Source: Clostridiales bacterium (GTDB taxonomy: Bacteria; Bacillota; Clostridia; Christensenellales; Borkfalkiaceae). From it: DNA of 13,367 nucleotides. Position numbers and translations under genes: made by a program. How positions within the stretch are numbered: the first letter of the stretch is position 1; each line of letters begins with the position of its first letter. Under the pieces are notes generated by a model. The model was given only the letters and a program-made list of their open reading frames with translations. It was not told where the DNA came from and made no database searches. Location of the stretch: NCBI GenBank assembly GCA_021635425.1, contig JAJWOJ010000023.1:1-13367 (forward strand), given 5' to 3'. Below, piece after piece: positions 1 to 9,200 of this stretch.

Positions 1-144
1 GATATATACATATTGCATAAGGTGATTTCATTGATTATTAAAGTTTGCTAAAGCAATTTTTTCGTCCCCCGGTAAAACCGTGGATTTATCATGCTAAAGC
101 ACCTTTAATAGGTATTGCACTTAATAGTATAATTCACCGCCATT
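1..144. other. Gene-free left edge beyond the operon terminator
   Basis: No open reading frame with a ribosome binding site is visible on either strand here. The stretch is AT-rich and lies just past the terminator of the minus-strand operon, so it is either spacer or the control region of a gene beyond the left edge. The only structure seen is a ten-base near-palindrome, TGCTAAAGCA, present twice (46-55 and 92-101). A TATAAT hexamer at 128-133 on the plus strand has no good -35 partner. No function is assigned. Confidence 0.5.
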
Positions 145-180
145 AAAAAATGTTGAGGTGTTTTTTACACCCCAACATTT
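145..180 (-). terminator. Intrinsic (Rho-independent) terminator of the operon
   Basis: Read on the minus strand, the RNA would form a 14-bp stem (arms 167-180 and 148-161) with one G-U wobble, closed by a five-A loop (162-166), and would run into a tract of six U (150-145). The stem starts 23 bases after the stop codon of the 1346-residue lipoprotein gene. The plus strand has no T-run after the stem, so the terminator works in one direction only. It marks the 3' end of the transcript carrying the importer and surface-protein genes. Confidence 0.93.
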
Positions 181-203
181 AGTTCAGAACTTTTACTTAT
201 TGA

Positions 204-3200
204 TTATAAGTTTTCATATTCTTCGAGCGTCATAGTGGTTACTCCGCTTAAATCAATATTATCGAGTACGTGATCTCTTCCCGCAACGCCCGTTTCCTGC
301 GCTCTAAAGAATGCGGTAAAAGCTCCGACCAGCTTAATGTTTTCAAGAGTTACATTTCCACAGTTAGGTATTCCGTCATCCGAGCCATAAACGGTCGCAC
401 ATAAAATAGTGCTTGTCATTTTATTGACTAACGTTATATCTTTTAAAACAATTTTTTCGCTGTCGTATTGGTTAAATATTCTCTTAAACAATACTCCGTT
501 AATACCACCGCCACCGATATCTTCGACTTCGATAGTAATATTCTCTATTGTTCCGGAATGTACTATTCCTACAATTCCGCTTTCAACCGTATTCGCACGA
601 TACCCGACGAACTTTATATTTTTCAACACACCGCCGCCGAGACAATTCATCAGCATTCCGCCATAATTGCCGCACGTTCCAAAATTAGCTATTATATGAT
701 TAAATCCGTCGAACACTCCATTGAATCCGCCATAGTTGGCGTTTCCGTTGTTAATAACGTGTTTATCCAACGCTTCGGTCCCGTAAACATTTCTGTACTC
801 TACTCCGTTTGCGTCAAGCTTAGACATATCGAGATCGGCGGCAATCTTGTAATAACCTGTCATATAAATGCCGTCGTAAGTCAGATAGTTTTTAAGTTCT
901 AACATGTCGCTTTCGGTTTTGATAATCAAAGACCAAACCGCAACTTTAATAAGGAATCTGCAGTTGTCTTCCGTATGGATTAAGTAGGTTTTTTCGGCAA
1001 CCACTTTACCGTTTTCGTCATATACGATATGAGCGTCGGCATTGGTAAACGAAATAACGATTTGCGCATTTTCTTCGCCATTAACGCTCTTAATCGTTTT
1101 TCCCGCAAGTTCAGGCAATTCGGCAAGATTTAACCCGGTTTTGACATCCGTTTCAACCATAACTTCGTTGAGTTTGCCGTACAAATACTCGTCAAGCGTC
1201 ATAGTGGTTACTCCGCTTAAATCAATATTATCGAGTACGTGATCTCTTCCCGCAACGCCCGTTTCCTGCGCTCTAAAGAATGCGGTAAAAGCTCCGACCA
1301 GCTTAATGTTTTCAAGAGTTACATTTCCACAGTTAGGTATTCCGTCATCCGAGCCATAAACGGTCGCACATAAAATAGTGCTTGTCATTTTATTGACTAA
1401 CGTTATATCTTTTAAAACAATTTTTTCGCTGTCGTATTGGTTAAATATTCTCTTAAACAATACTCCGTTAATACCACCGCCACCGATATCTTCGACTTCG
1501 ATAGTAATATTCTCTATTGTTCCGGAATGTACTATTCCTACAATTCCGCTTTCAACCGTATTCGCACGATACCCGACGAACTTTATATTTTTCAACACAC
1601 CGCCGCCGAGACAATTCATCAGCATTCCGCCATAATTGCCGCACGTTCCAAAATTAGCTATTATATGATTAAATCCGTCGAACACTCCATTGAATCCGCC
1701 ATAGTTGGCGTTTCCGTTGTTAATAACGTGTTTATCCAACGCTTCGGTCCCGTAAACATTTCTGTACTCTACTCCGTTTGCGTCAAGCTTAGACATATCG
1801 AGATCGGCGGCAATCTTGTAATAACCTGTCATATAAATGCCGTCGTAAGTCAGATAGTTTTTAAGTTCTAACATGTCGCTTTCGGTTTTGATAATCAAAG
1901 ACCAAACCGCAACTTTAACGCCAAACAAACTGCCGTCGTCTGTTTCGATTACGTATGTCAACTGAGTTTTTACCGATCCGTTCTCACCGTATTCGATGCG
2001 TACATCTTTTTCGGTGAAAGAGATATGGGTATCTGCGCCTTTAACCGCGTTAACGCTTTTAATCGTTTTGCCTGCAAGTTCAGGCAATTCGGCAAAATTC
2101 AAACCGCGTTTAACGTCCGCGTCTACCGTTACTGTCATAAACGTTGCACTGCAATCTTCTCTTTGACAATGAACGTCGCCGTCGATAAAAATGTGTCCTT
2201 TTGCGGCTACGGTGAAAACAATATCCTCTGCGCCGTCTTTAACCATTACTATAGTTCCGTCTTCCGTACAAGAAGCCTCTACGCATCTTTCGGAATCTCT
2301 TTCATATCCCGCTTTTTCCGCTTGAGCCACTTTGTAATCGAGTTCCGTTTCGTAAATCGTAACGCCGACTCTTTCGGTTATAAGATCCCACTCGTATGCG
2401 ATATTTCCCGCATTTTCATCGGCGCAACTGCCGTATAATCTATCCGAACCGATTACGGAACAATTATCGAATATTCCGTCCCTATTAGTATATCCGTAAC
2501 CGAAAACGGAAACTTTTGTCTTTTCGGGATTACTTAAATCAAAATCTCTGTTTACTTTAACGGTGCAGTTTTTCAACGTTACCGAACCGACGGGTAATCC
2601 GCTTGTAAATACGCCCATAGCAGCATAAGAACTGTCTATTGTCGCTTTCGACGAATCGACTTCGCCGGAAACGTAAACGTTTTCGACAACGGCGGTATTA
2701 TATACCTGAGAAGTAAGTCCTCCGGAATATGCCGCTTTTACAACGACGTTCTCAAGGCGAAAATCGTGAACGTAAGCGCTTCCTATAATGCTGCCGAAAA
2801 ATCCTCCGTGCGATTCCGCCACAATCACGCCGGAAACCGTGTGACCTTTTCCGTCGAATTCGCCCTTAAATCCACAATCGTGCGAACTTCCGTAAAACAC
2901 TTCTCCTTTGTATCCGTCCGGAGCGCAATCGTTAATATACGCAATCGGACGGAATTCTCCGATATACTCTATATCGTTTTTCAGCACCACATAGCCGTCG
3001 TAATAGAAACCTTTTCCCAAATCCGAAGCGTCTGCCACGAGTTTTGCAAGGCTTCTCGTTATCGAATTCAAATCGTCTTTATTTTCAACGATTTTGTTTA
3101 TTACGGTTACGGAAACTTTATAATCGGCTTTTTCCGTAACGATTACTAACGACTTTGCCTTGGATGAACCGACCACGAGATCTTTATCGATCTGCCCGCT

Positions 3201-4244
3201 CGAATAAACGTTTTTGTTTTCGTAAAGAACCTCTTTGATATTTTCAGTCACAAAATCGTCGATTTCATAACTCGGCAAAACAAAATCGTTCAGAACTTCA
3301 TACTCGAAAGCCAATTTCGTATCTATTTCGGGTTTTGTTACTTTTACGTTGCAAACCGCGCTCATTCCGCCATATGAAACGCCGACCTTCGTCGTGCCGA
3401 CTCCGACCACCGTAACAACTCCGTTACTTACCGTTACTACAGATTCGTTTTCGCTATTCCACACAAACTCTGCGTTTTCGACTTTCGTTCCGCCTTTATA
3501 AGCCGTGGCGGCAAGCGTTTCACCGGTTTTGTATTCTCCGTAATTCAGCGTCGACAATTCAACGTTTATCTTATCGAGAGAGATAAACTCTCCGTTTATT
3601 ACCGTAACGACGCAAGTTGCGCTGATTGCCATGTATCTGTAAGTTGCAGAAACGATTATGTTGCAAACGCCTTCCCCTACAGCCGTAATCTCTCCGTCAT
3701 TGCTTACGCTTGCGATATTTACGTCATCGGAAGCAAACGCAAACTCGATGTCTTCATCCACAACCTTGCCCTTATAAGACACGGAAGGATTAAGAGGGTA
3801 CGTGTTGCCTTTGTACAAGGTTAACGTTTCGTCTGCGTTGAGAACGGGAATATTTTCAACCGAAACCGTTATTTCAAAAGAGTCCGAATATTCGCCTATT
3901 GAAGCGGTAATCTTCGCTTCGCCCGTCTTTAACGCCTCCGCGACGCCGTCGGAGGCGATTTTTACAACATCGGGCTTATCGCTCGACCACAAAACGTCGC
4001 CTTCGAGATTTTCGGTTTTTGCCGTGAACTTTACAACATCACCAAGTTCCATTACCGACTGCTTGTTTGTAACGATTATCGAGCCGTTTTCGGCTTCGCT
4101 CTCGGAAATTCCCGAAGAACTTTCGGACATACTCTCTGACGAGTCACCTACCGAATCGTTTGATTCCGCTTCGAAACAGCCTGCCGCAAAACACAAAACC
4201 GTTACAAGCAAAAGAATCAAAATTCCTAAAAGTTTTTTCTTCAT
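204..4244 (-). CDS. Large surface lipoprotein with Big_2-like domains and duplicated beta-helix-like modules
   Basis: A 1346-residue lipoprotein, probably a surface adhesin or glycan-binding protein; its ligand is unknown. A lipoprotein signal peptide ends at lipobox AAGC (Cys23), followed by a Ser/Glu/Asp-rich tether (about 24-54). Three Big_2-like Ig domains cover about 55-303. A beta-helix-like module (about 410-600) has the pattern FKGEFDGKGHTVSGV, as in GLUG/pectate-lyase-like repeats. A small Cys/His segment follows (C654, C659, H684, H692, C693, C698). Two units of 323 residues then make up the C-terminus, each an ~80-residue linker plus a beta-helix-like module; the modules (about 776-1017 and 1099-1340) are identical. 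There is no LPXTG, SLH or dockerin, so lipid is the only visible anchor. The start ATG has a weak site (AAGGA, 13 bases upstream), but no better in-frame start exists. It is the last gene of the operon, 48 bp after the DUF4838 gene. No catalytic motif is recognised, though a polysaccharide lyase-like role cannot be excluded. Confidence 0.88.
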   Translation of the reverse strand: MKKKLLGILILLLVTVLCFAAGCFEAESNDSVGDSSESMSESSSGISESEAENGSIIVTNKQSVMELGDVVKFTAKTENLEGDVLWSSDKPDVVKIASDGVAEALKTGEAKITASIGEYSDSFEITVSVENIPVLNADETLTLYKGNTYPLNPSVSYKGKVVDEDIEFAFASDDVNIASVSNDGEITAVGEGVCNIIVSATYRYMAISATCVVTVINGEFISLDKINVELSTLNYGEYKTGETLAATAYKGGTKVENAEFVWNSENESVVTVSNGVVTVVGVGTTKVGVSYGGMSAVCNVKVTKPEIDTKLAFEYEVLNDFVLPSYEIDDFVTENIKEVLYENKNVYSSGQIDKDLVVGSSKAKSLVIVTEKADYKVSVTVINKIVENKDDLNSITRSLAKLVADASDLGKGFYYDGYVVLKNDIEYIGEFRPIAYINDCAPDGYKGEVFYGSSHDCGFKGEFDGKGHTVSGVIVAESHGGFFGSIIGSAYVHDFRLENVVVKAAYSGGLTSQVYNTAVVENVYVSGEVDSSKATIDSSYAAMGVFTSGLPVGSVTLKNCTVKVNRDFDLSNPEKTKVSVFGYGYTNRDGIFDNCSVIGSDRLYGSCADENAGNIAYEWDLITERVGVTIYETELDYKVAQAEKAGYERDSERCVEASCTEDGTIVMVKDGAEDIVFTVAAKGHIFIDGDVHCQREDCSATFMTVTVDADVKRGLNFAELPELAGKTIKSVNAVKGADTHISFTEKDVRIEYGENGSVKTQLTYVIETDDGSLFGVKVAVWSLIIKTESDMLELKNYLTYDGIYMTGYYKIAADLDMSKLDANGVEYRNVYGTEALDKHVINNGNANYGGFNGVFDGFNHIIANFGTCGNYGGMLMNCLGGGVLKNIKFVGYRANTVESGIVGIVHSGTIENITIEVEDIGGGGINGVLFKRIFNQYDSEKIVLKDITLVNKMTSTILCATVYGSDDGIPNCGNVTLENIKLVGAFTAFFRAQETGVAGRDHVLDNIDLSGVTTMTLDEYLYGKLNEVMVETDVKTGLNLAELPELAGKTIKSVNGEENAQIVISFTNADAHIVYDENGKVVAEKTYLIHTEDNCRFLIKVAVWSLIIKTESDMLELKNYLTYDGIYMTGYYKIAADLDMSKLDANGVEYRNVYGTEALDKHVINNGNANYGGFNGVFDGFNHIIANFGTCGNYGGMLMNCLGGGVLKNIKFVGYRANTVESGIVGIVHSGTIENITIEVEDIGGGGINGVLFKRIFNQYDSEKIVLKDITLVNKMTSTILCATVYGSDDGIPNCGNVTLENIKLVGAFTAFFRAQETGVAGRDHVLDNIDLSGVTTMTLEEYENL
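226..949 (-). repeat. Direct repeat, copy 2 (C-terminal), 724 bp
   Basis: Line-by-line comparison shows this stretch is identical at every base to 1195-1918, at an offset of 969 bp. It encodes residues of about 1099-1340 of the large lipoprotein, a whole beta-helix-like module. Identity stops abruptly at both ends: 225 differs from 1194, and 950 differs from 1919. Beyond 949 the linker-coding sequence still aligns without gaps to 1919-2163 but carries many differences. Confidence 0.97.
1195..1918 (-). repeat. Direct repeat, copy 1 (N-terminal in the protein), 724 bp
   Basis: This is the partner of 226-949 and encodes residues of about 776-1017 of the same protein. The 969-bp period is exactly 323 codons, so both copies read in the same frame and recombination between them would remove or add one unit without a frameshift. 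After this copy the protein continues with the linker of the next unit, whereas after the other copy it ends within a few residues. Confidence 0.97.
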
Positions 4245-4292
4245 CTTTTTTTTCCAATCCTTATTTTTTATTTATCTTAACGGCAGATAGCC

Positions 4293-6287
4293 TTAGATAC
4301 CCCATCTTTCATAAAGCAAATCGATACTACGAGCCTCGCCGTGCTTCGTAATCCCGAGTTTAGTACAATCCGCTTTAAACGCTTTCTTGATTTCAACAAG
4401 TTCATCGTCCGTCGCGGCGTTGCCGTCATACAGCTCGATGTCGACATATCTTACAAACATCGATTCAAGCAAAATATTATCGTACAACTTCTCGTATTGC
4501 TCGGCGTTTCTGTCCTTTAACGACTCAATCGCTTTATACGCCTCATCAATTTTACCTTTGAGGAACTCAACCACACCAACCGGATATATATTACTTTTAA
4601 CATATTGATAAAATCTGCTGTCGATAACTTTTGTATCGTGCAACATCATATAGTAACTACGCAAAAAGTCGAACATCGCTCTCATTTCTTCCGAAGCGTC
4701 TCCGAAAACATGGTCAAAGTATTTATCTATCAATCCCTGATAGTCAACCTGGCAGTTCCACGCGAGTTTATATGCCAGATACGCTCTGAGATTGTTGAAC
4801 GCCGAACTCTTTTCGTTATCCCACTGTCCTTGCTCGAGAATATACATAACGCGATATTTCGTCATGAGTTGATAATTTCGTTGCATAGAACTGAAGTTAT
4901 CGTAAAACATAAAGTAGTTGGAATATTCCGCTTGCGAGTACGTCCACATAAAGACTCTGTCCGACAAAGTGCTCCACGAACGCAGCGCCTTGATGTCTTT
5001 CTCGTTACCGGCGGCGTCGAAGGGGATCTGATAATCGGCGTTATGCGGAGCATACTCGATATACAGATTTTCGGAAAATCTTACTTCCGGTGCCGACGGC
5101 TCGTATTCGTCGGTTTTCGAATTGTAAACCGTGGGTGCCGCTTCGCTTGCGTGATAAGCCATTCCGAGTATTTTTACGTCCCTGCCGTATTCCTGCTTTG
5201 CCCAGGCATTAACGTCATCGGCAAGTCTGTTAAGAAAAATAATGTAATCGGCGGATACGCTGCCGTATTTTTCCTTATGCGCAAGGCAGGTATCGCATTC
5301 GCACCACATCGTATTATCCTGATTTATAAACGTGAGTATATTCTTATCGGGCGTCGCCGCAACCTGTTCTTTGGCGTTCTTCAAAGCCAAAGGATAAAAT
5401 TCGTCCGCATACCTCGAATAGCAAAGTTGAGCGGGGCAACCTTCAAGCGTATACCACGTATTGCTGAACCATTCTCTGTAATTACTCGTATAATACTCGC
5501 CGAGTTGCGCTTGCGCTTCGGAATCTTCAAGATACCACGGAACGTAACTGTAAGAGTTATGAACACCGGAAAAACCGAATATTATATCTTCGGTTATGCG
5601 CATTGCGTCGGCAAACATCGGATCGTTTCCGAATCTTGCGGTACCGGCAACGTAATTCAGACGATATTCGATATCGGGTATTTCGGTAATGGCAAATTGA
5701 TAATATTTCAGATTCCTGACGTTTTTTTCGATATAATAATCGTATTCTCCGAAATAATCGAAGTTAAACAACTGCGACATAAGTTCGTATGCGCCGTAAA
5801 CCATACCGTTTGAACCGCCGGTCAGGAATATAGATTGAGCCGCCGAATCGATCTTAAAACCGCTTGCGGAGTCCTCGTCGTACGATATTCCGTTTTTTTC
5901 TGCCAACTTCGTTTTGCCGATCGAAAATGCCTTTATGCCGTCAATATTTTCAGAATCGCTTTTTATCGGCAACAATATTCCCGTCGATTCATAGAAAAAC
6001 TTCTGAACGACGCTTGCCGCCTTCGATTCTTTATCCGTCGCGTTTTGCGAGATAAGTATCACATATTCGGTCGAACGATCTTTTACGATGTAATCGTCCG
6101 TTTCTCTCGCCTCTCCGCCGTGGACGGTATTCAATCTGATAGACGGTTCTTCTTTCGGCGCAGTTGATTCCGAACTTACGCTTTCGTTCTTTTTCCCGCA
6201 CGAAGAACAACCGAGCATTACTGTAGCCGAAAGGATTATGGCCGTTACACTACTTAAAAACGATGATTTTTTAAACTTATTTTTCAT
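4293..6287 (-). CDS. DUF4838-type lipoprotein, glycosidase-like
   Basis: A 664-residue lipoprotein: the signal peptide ends at lipobox MLGC (Cys27) and a polar linker follows. Residues about 70-190 resemble the non-catalytic alpha/beta domain found before the barrel in GH20 and GH67 enzymes. Residues about 205-450 match the DUF4838 type of TIM-barrel-like domain, recognised mainly by W328-CECDTC (329-334) followed by a conserved Gly/Ser helix and an Asn (353). The C-terminal ~200 residues look helical. DUF4838 proteins are placed near glycoside hydrolases and often sit in glycan-use loci, but I know of no settled activity, so a hydrolase role is inference. The three Cys of CxCxxC could bind metal or form a disulfide on the cell surface. 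The start follows a site (AAGGTAGG) that overlaps the stop of the upstream gene 7 bp away, which implies translational coupling. Confidence 0.85.
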   Translation of the reverse strand: MKNKFKKSSFLSSVTAIILSATVMLGCSSCGKKNESVSSESTAPKEEPSIRLNTVHGGEARETDDYIVKDRSTEYVILISQNATDKESKAASVVQKFFYESTGILLPIKSDSENIDGIKAFSIGKTKLAEKNGISYDEDSASGFKIDSAAQSIFLTGGSNGMVYGAYELMSQLFNFDYFGEYDYYIEKNVRNLKYYQFAITEIPDIEYRLNYVAGTARFGNDPMFADAMRITEDIIFGFSGVHNSYSYVPWYLEDSEAQAQLGEYYTSNYREWFSNTWYTLEGCPAQLCYSRYADEFYPLALKNAKEQVAATPDKNILTFINQDNTMWCECDTCLAHKEKYGSVSADYIIFLNRLADDVNAWAKQEYGRDVKILGMAYHASEAAPTVYNSKTDEYEPSAPEVRFSENLYIEYAPHNADYQIPFDAAGNEKDIKALRSWSTLSDRVFMWTYSQAEYSNYFMFYDNFSSMQRNYQLMTKYRVMYILEQGQWDNEKSSAFNNLRAYLAYKLAWNCQVDYQGLIDKYFDHVFGDASEEMRAMFDFLRSYYMMLHDTKVIDSRFYQYVKSNIYPVGVVEFLKGKIDEAYKAIESLKDRNAEQYEKLYDNILLESMFVRYVDIELYDGNAATDDELVEIKKAFKADCTKLGITKHGEARSIDLLYERWGI

Positions 6288-6294
6288 GCCTAAC

Positions 6295-9200
6295 CTACCT
6301 TACGTTTACTACATATATTTTTTGAGAGGTATTGCCCCTTTGATCCATTGCGTTGAAAATAATTCTGTACTTACCCTTCATATTGAACGTATACTCGGAA
6401 TTCGTTTCATAGAAAATTCTTCCATCAGGTCTTTCAACACACACAAAAACCTTGCAATCATCGGAGATATTATCTCTTACCGAAACTGCAAGAGAAATTT
6501 TAGTCCCGAGAGAATACGAAGTTTTGAAATTCTCGGCAACCGAAAGTTCGGGAGCCGCCCTGTCGACGACGTCTATAAGGAAATTCGCAGGATCTTTATA
6601 ACCTTCGACCGTGTAAGAAATTTTATACTGCCCGTATTGGCTGAGGATAAAACTATAAGAGCCGTCGACGTCGACGTTCTGAAGTTTAACGTTATCTCCG
6701 CTGTAAACAACGCTGCCGTCGGGCGCATAAATCGTTAAAGATTTTGCGATATACGGCATAATCATATCCGCACAGGTTACGTCTACGACCGACACTTCTT
6801 CGTTAATATCGTAATTGGCTTTATACGCGCCGTTCAACACAAGAATAGGCTCCGTTGCGTCATCCCCGAAATCGAGAAGTTGCTGGTTCGCGATTTTTCT
6901 TACGACTATTCCGGATTCGCCGCTTACGCCCTCGAATTTTACGGTAAGATAAACCAATCCGCTGTCGAACCCGTTAAACGCAACGCCGTTGACGTCGGTT
7001 TTTACGTTAAAGACGTTGATATAATCGAACACAAACTGTTTATCCGTATTGCTGTAAGTTATATTTACGTTCTTTGAAATCGAATCGAACGACGTGCCGT
7101 TTATCGCTATTTTCGTGGAGTCGTTTACGCTTACGTAAACGGAATCGGCGTCGCGCTTTTCTATACTTAACTTAACCGCAGTCCCGTTTACGGAATCCGA
7201 AAGAAGAAGGTCGAGTCTGTTGAAATTAGCTTTATCCCGAATCATATTGTATTCGAACGAAAAAGCGTTTGCCGGTATCGGATTGATATAAGTCATCGAT
7301 TTGCCGGACTCGTTCGTCGTATAATCGGCATAGTCGGCATAATTCTTTGCGGTATATCCGCGTTCGATACCCTCATCGACAATAAAGAGTTTGTTTTTCT
7401 CTATATAGTCTGACGAACTGCCGCGGAAAACGGAATAGCAAGGTCTTTCGTAAACCACTTCACCGATGCCGAACTTTCCTTTCGCACGGTAAATTATCTT
7501 TAACGAATAACCTTCTCCGTCCGAGGGTAACACGGGTTTGTATGTTCCGTCGATTTTCCTTTCGTCATTACCGCCTTCTTTAACGTATATATCGGCCTCT
7601 ACGGCATTGCCGCCGTTTTTATAGTCGTAAGCGTTTAAAGACGGCAGCAAATGATTATATCCCGCAACAAAATATTTCGGTAAATAAACTCCGTCGATGA
7701 ACACGGGATTATCTCCCGCCGTAACCGTTAATTTATACGACGCCGAATCTCTTTGACCTGCAAAATCCTCTGCAGTGTAAGTTATATCGTATTCGCCGTT
7801 AACCAAAGGTCTGAACGTAAGCGAATCGTCAATGTAATAAACGAGTTCTCCGCACACCGCTTTGATTTCGACGTTCACGCGCCCGGATTGGTTTTCGTAA
7901 ACATAGTCGGCAACTTTAGTCAACGATCCGGTTGCCGTTTCGGTAATGCGATCGGCGGCGGGCGTTACTTTAAGCGACCGACTTGCCGAAACGCACCGAA
8001 CGTCTACCGTTCTTTTGGTCTCTTTTCCGAAACCGTCCTTAACCGAGTATTCCACAGTGTAAACACCGGGAATCGTCGGCGTGAATTTCCCGTTTCTTAT
8101 CCCCGTGATTACGGGAGTTGCGGAATTATATTTGAAATAAACCTTTGCCGAAACATCCGAACAATAGTAATTCAAATTTTTAGCGGTAGCGGTGAAAACC
8201 GGATAAGGATTACCCGCAACCGCGTCAGGCAAAGCGCTCTCGTTGTATTCTCCGAAATCGACGTCGATAACAGGAGTATGAGTTTTCTCTATAAGTTCTC
8301 TCGATAAATCGTCAGCCGTTTCGCCGAAAATTTCTCTGATAAATATTCCGCCTTTCGCTGTTCTGTAATTTTTCGCAAAAACACTGATATAACATTCGCC
8401 CGTAGTAAAGCCCGACCAAAGGTTTTCTCCGAAGAAAATCGGATCGTCAAGGTCGCAAATCATATTCAATCCCGTCATTTCTTTTTGGGGACCGTAAACG
8501 ATTTTTTCTTTATAATCGAAATAAATATCGAATGTGTCGGTCAGAGCGTTGCCGTTTTTAGCGTCGCTCATCATCGAAACATAAGCGTAGTTACCGTACT
8601 TCCCGACCAGATACGAATTTTCTCTTGCGCAATACGCAGAGGGAACCTGATTCGACGCGCCAGCCCTTACGTAGTTGATACCGTCAAGACCGACGTCGTT
8701 ATCATGGCTTGAGTCGTCTCCGTTATGCTCCAGAATAACGTCGACGTAGTTGGCGGAATCGTATGCGTCGGTAAAGCGCACGACAAGTTGCCAAAAATCG
8801 CAATACGTAGGCTCCGTCGCCACTATATTACACGAAAAAACCTTGTCGTTTTTCGTTGCATTCGACAAATCGACTACTCCGTTATATCTGAAAGTCGAGC
8901 CTTCCGATAAATCGGAATAAATTCCTGCCGCGGTTGCCTTGTTTCCGTTTTTGTCAACGGAAAACTCCATAGCTTCGCGATATTCGGTAAGATCGGATGC
9001 GCTTGACGAAGAATACCTCTTTTCGTATGCAAACAGATCTATTTTTTCTTCAAGGGTTTTTCCGTCCGCATTCAAACTGTAAATAACGGTGTACTTGCCC
9101 GGTCGAGAGAAAGAAATATCTTTCGTCGATTTTTTCGTTCCGTCGGGAAATATAACGTAACAATCCGCTTTTTTGCCCGATATGACTCCGTCCGGCAAAG

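Noticed and set aside
1..31. Possible minus-strand gene start (ATG at 29-31 reading MKSPYAICIY to the edge)
   Set aside because: There is no Shine-Dalgarno sequence upstream and only ten codons are visible, so it cannot be told from chance.
45..62. Short plus-strand hairpin TTGC/GCAA followed by six T as a terminator
   Set aside because: The stem is only 4 bp with two G-C pairs, too weak to call, and no plus-strand gene is seen to need it.
468..902. Open frame on the plus strand, with an identical twin at 1437-1871
   Set aside because: It is antisense to the beta-helix-coding repeats, has no ribosome binding site, and its duplication simply follows from the 724-bp repeat.
226..1918. Repeat copies as an insertion sequence or other mobile element
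   Set aside because: The copies are coding sequence in the same frame of one surface protein, with no transposase, terminal inverted repeats or target-site duplication.
4605..5813. Long plus-strand open frame of 402 codons
   Set aside because: It is fully antisense to the DUF4838 gene, which has a lipoprotein signal and recognisable domain motifs. The frame is a by-product of codon use and shows no domain or ribosome binding site.
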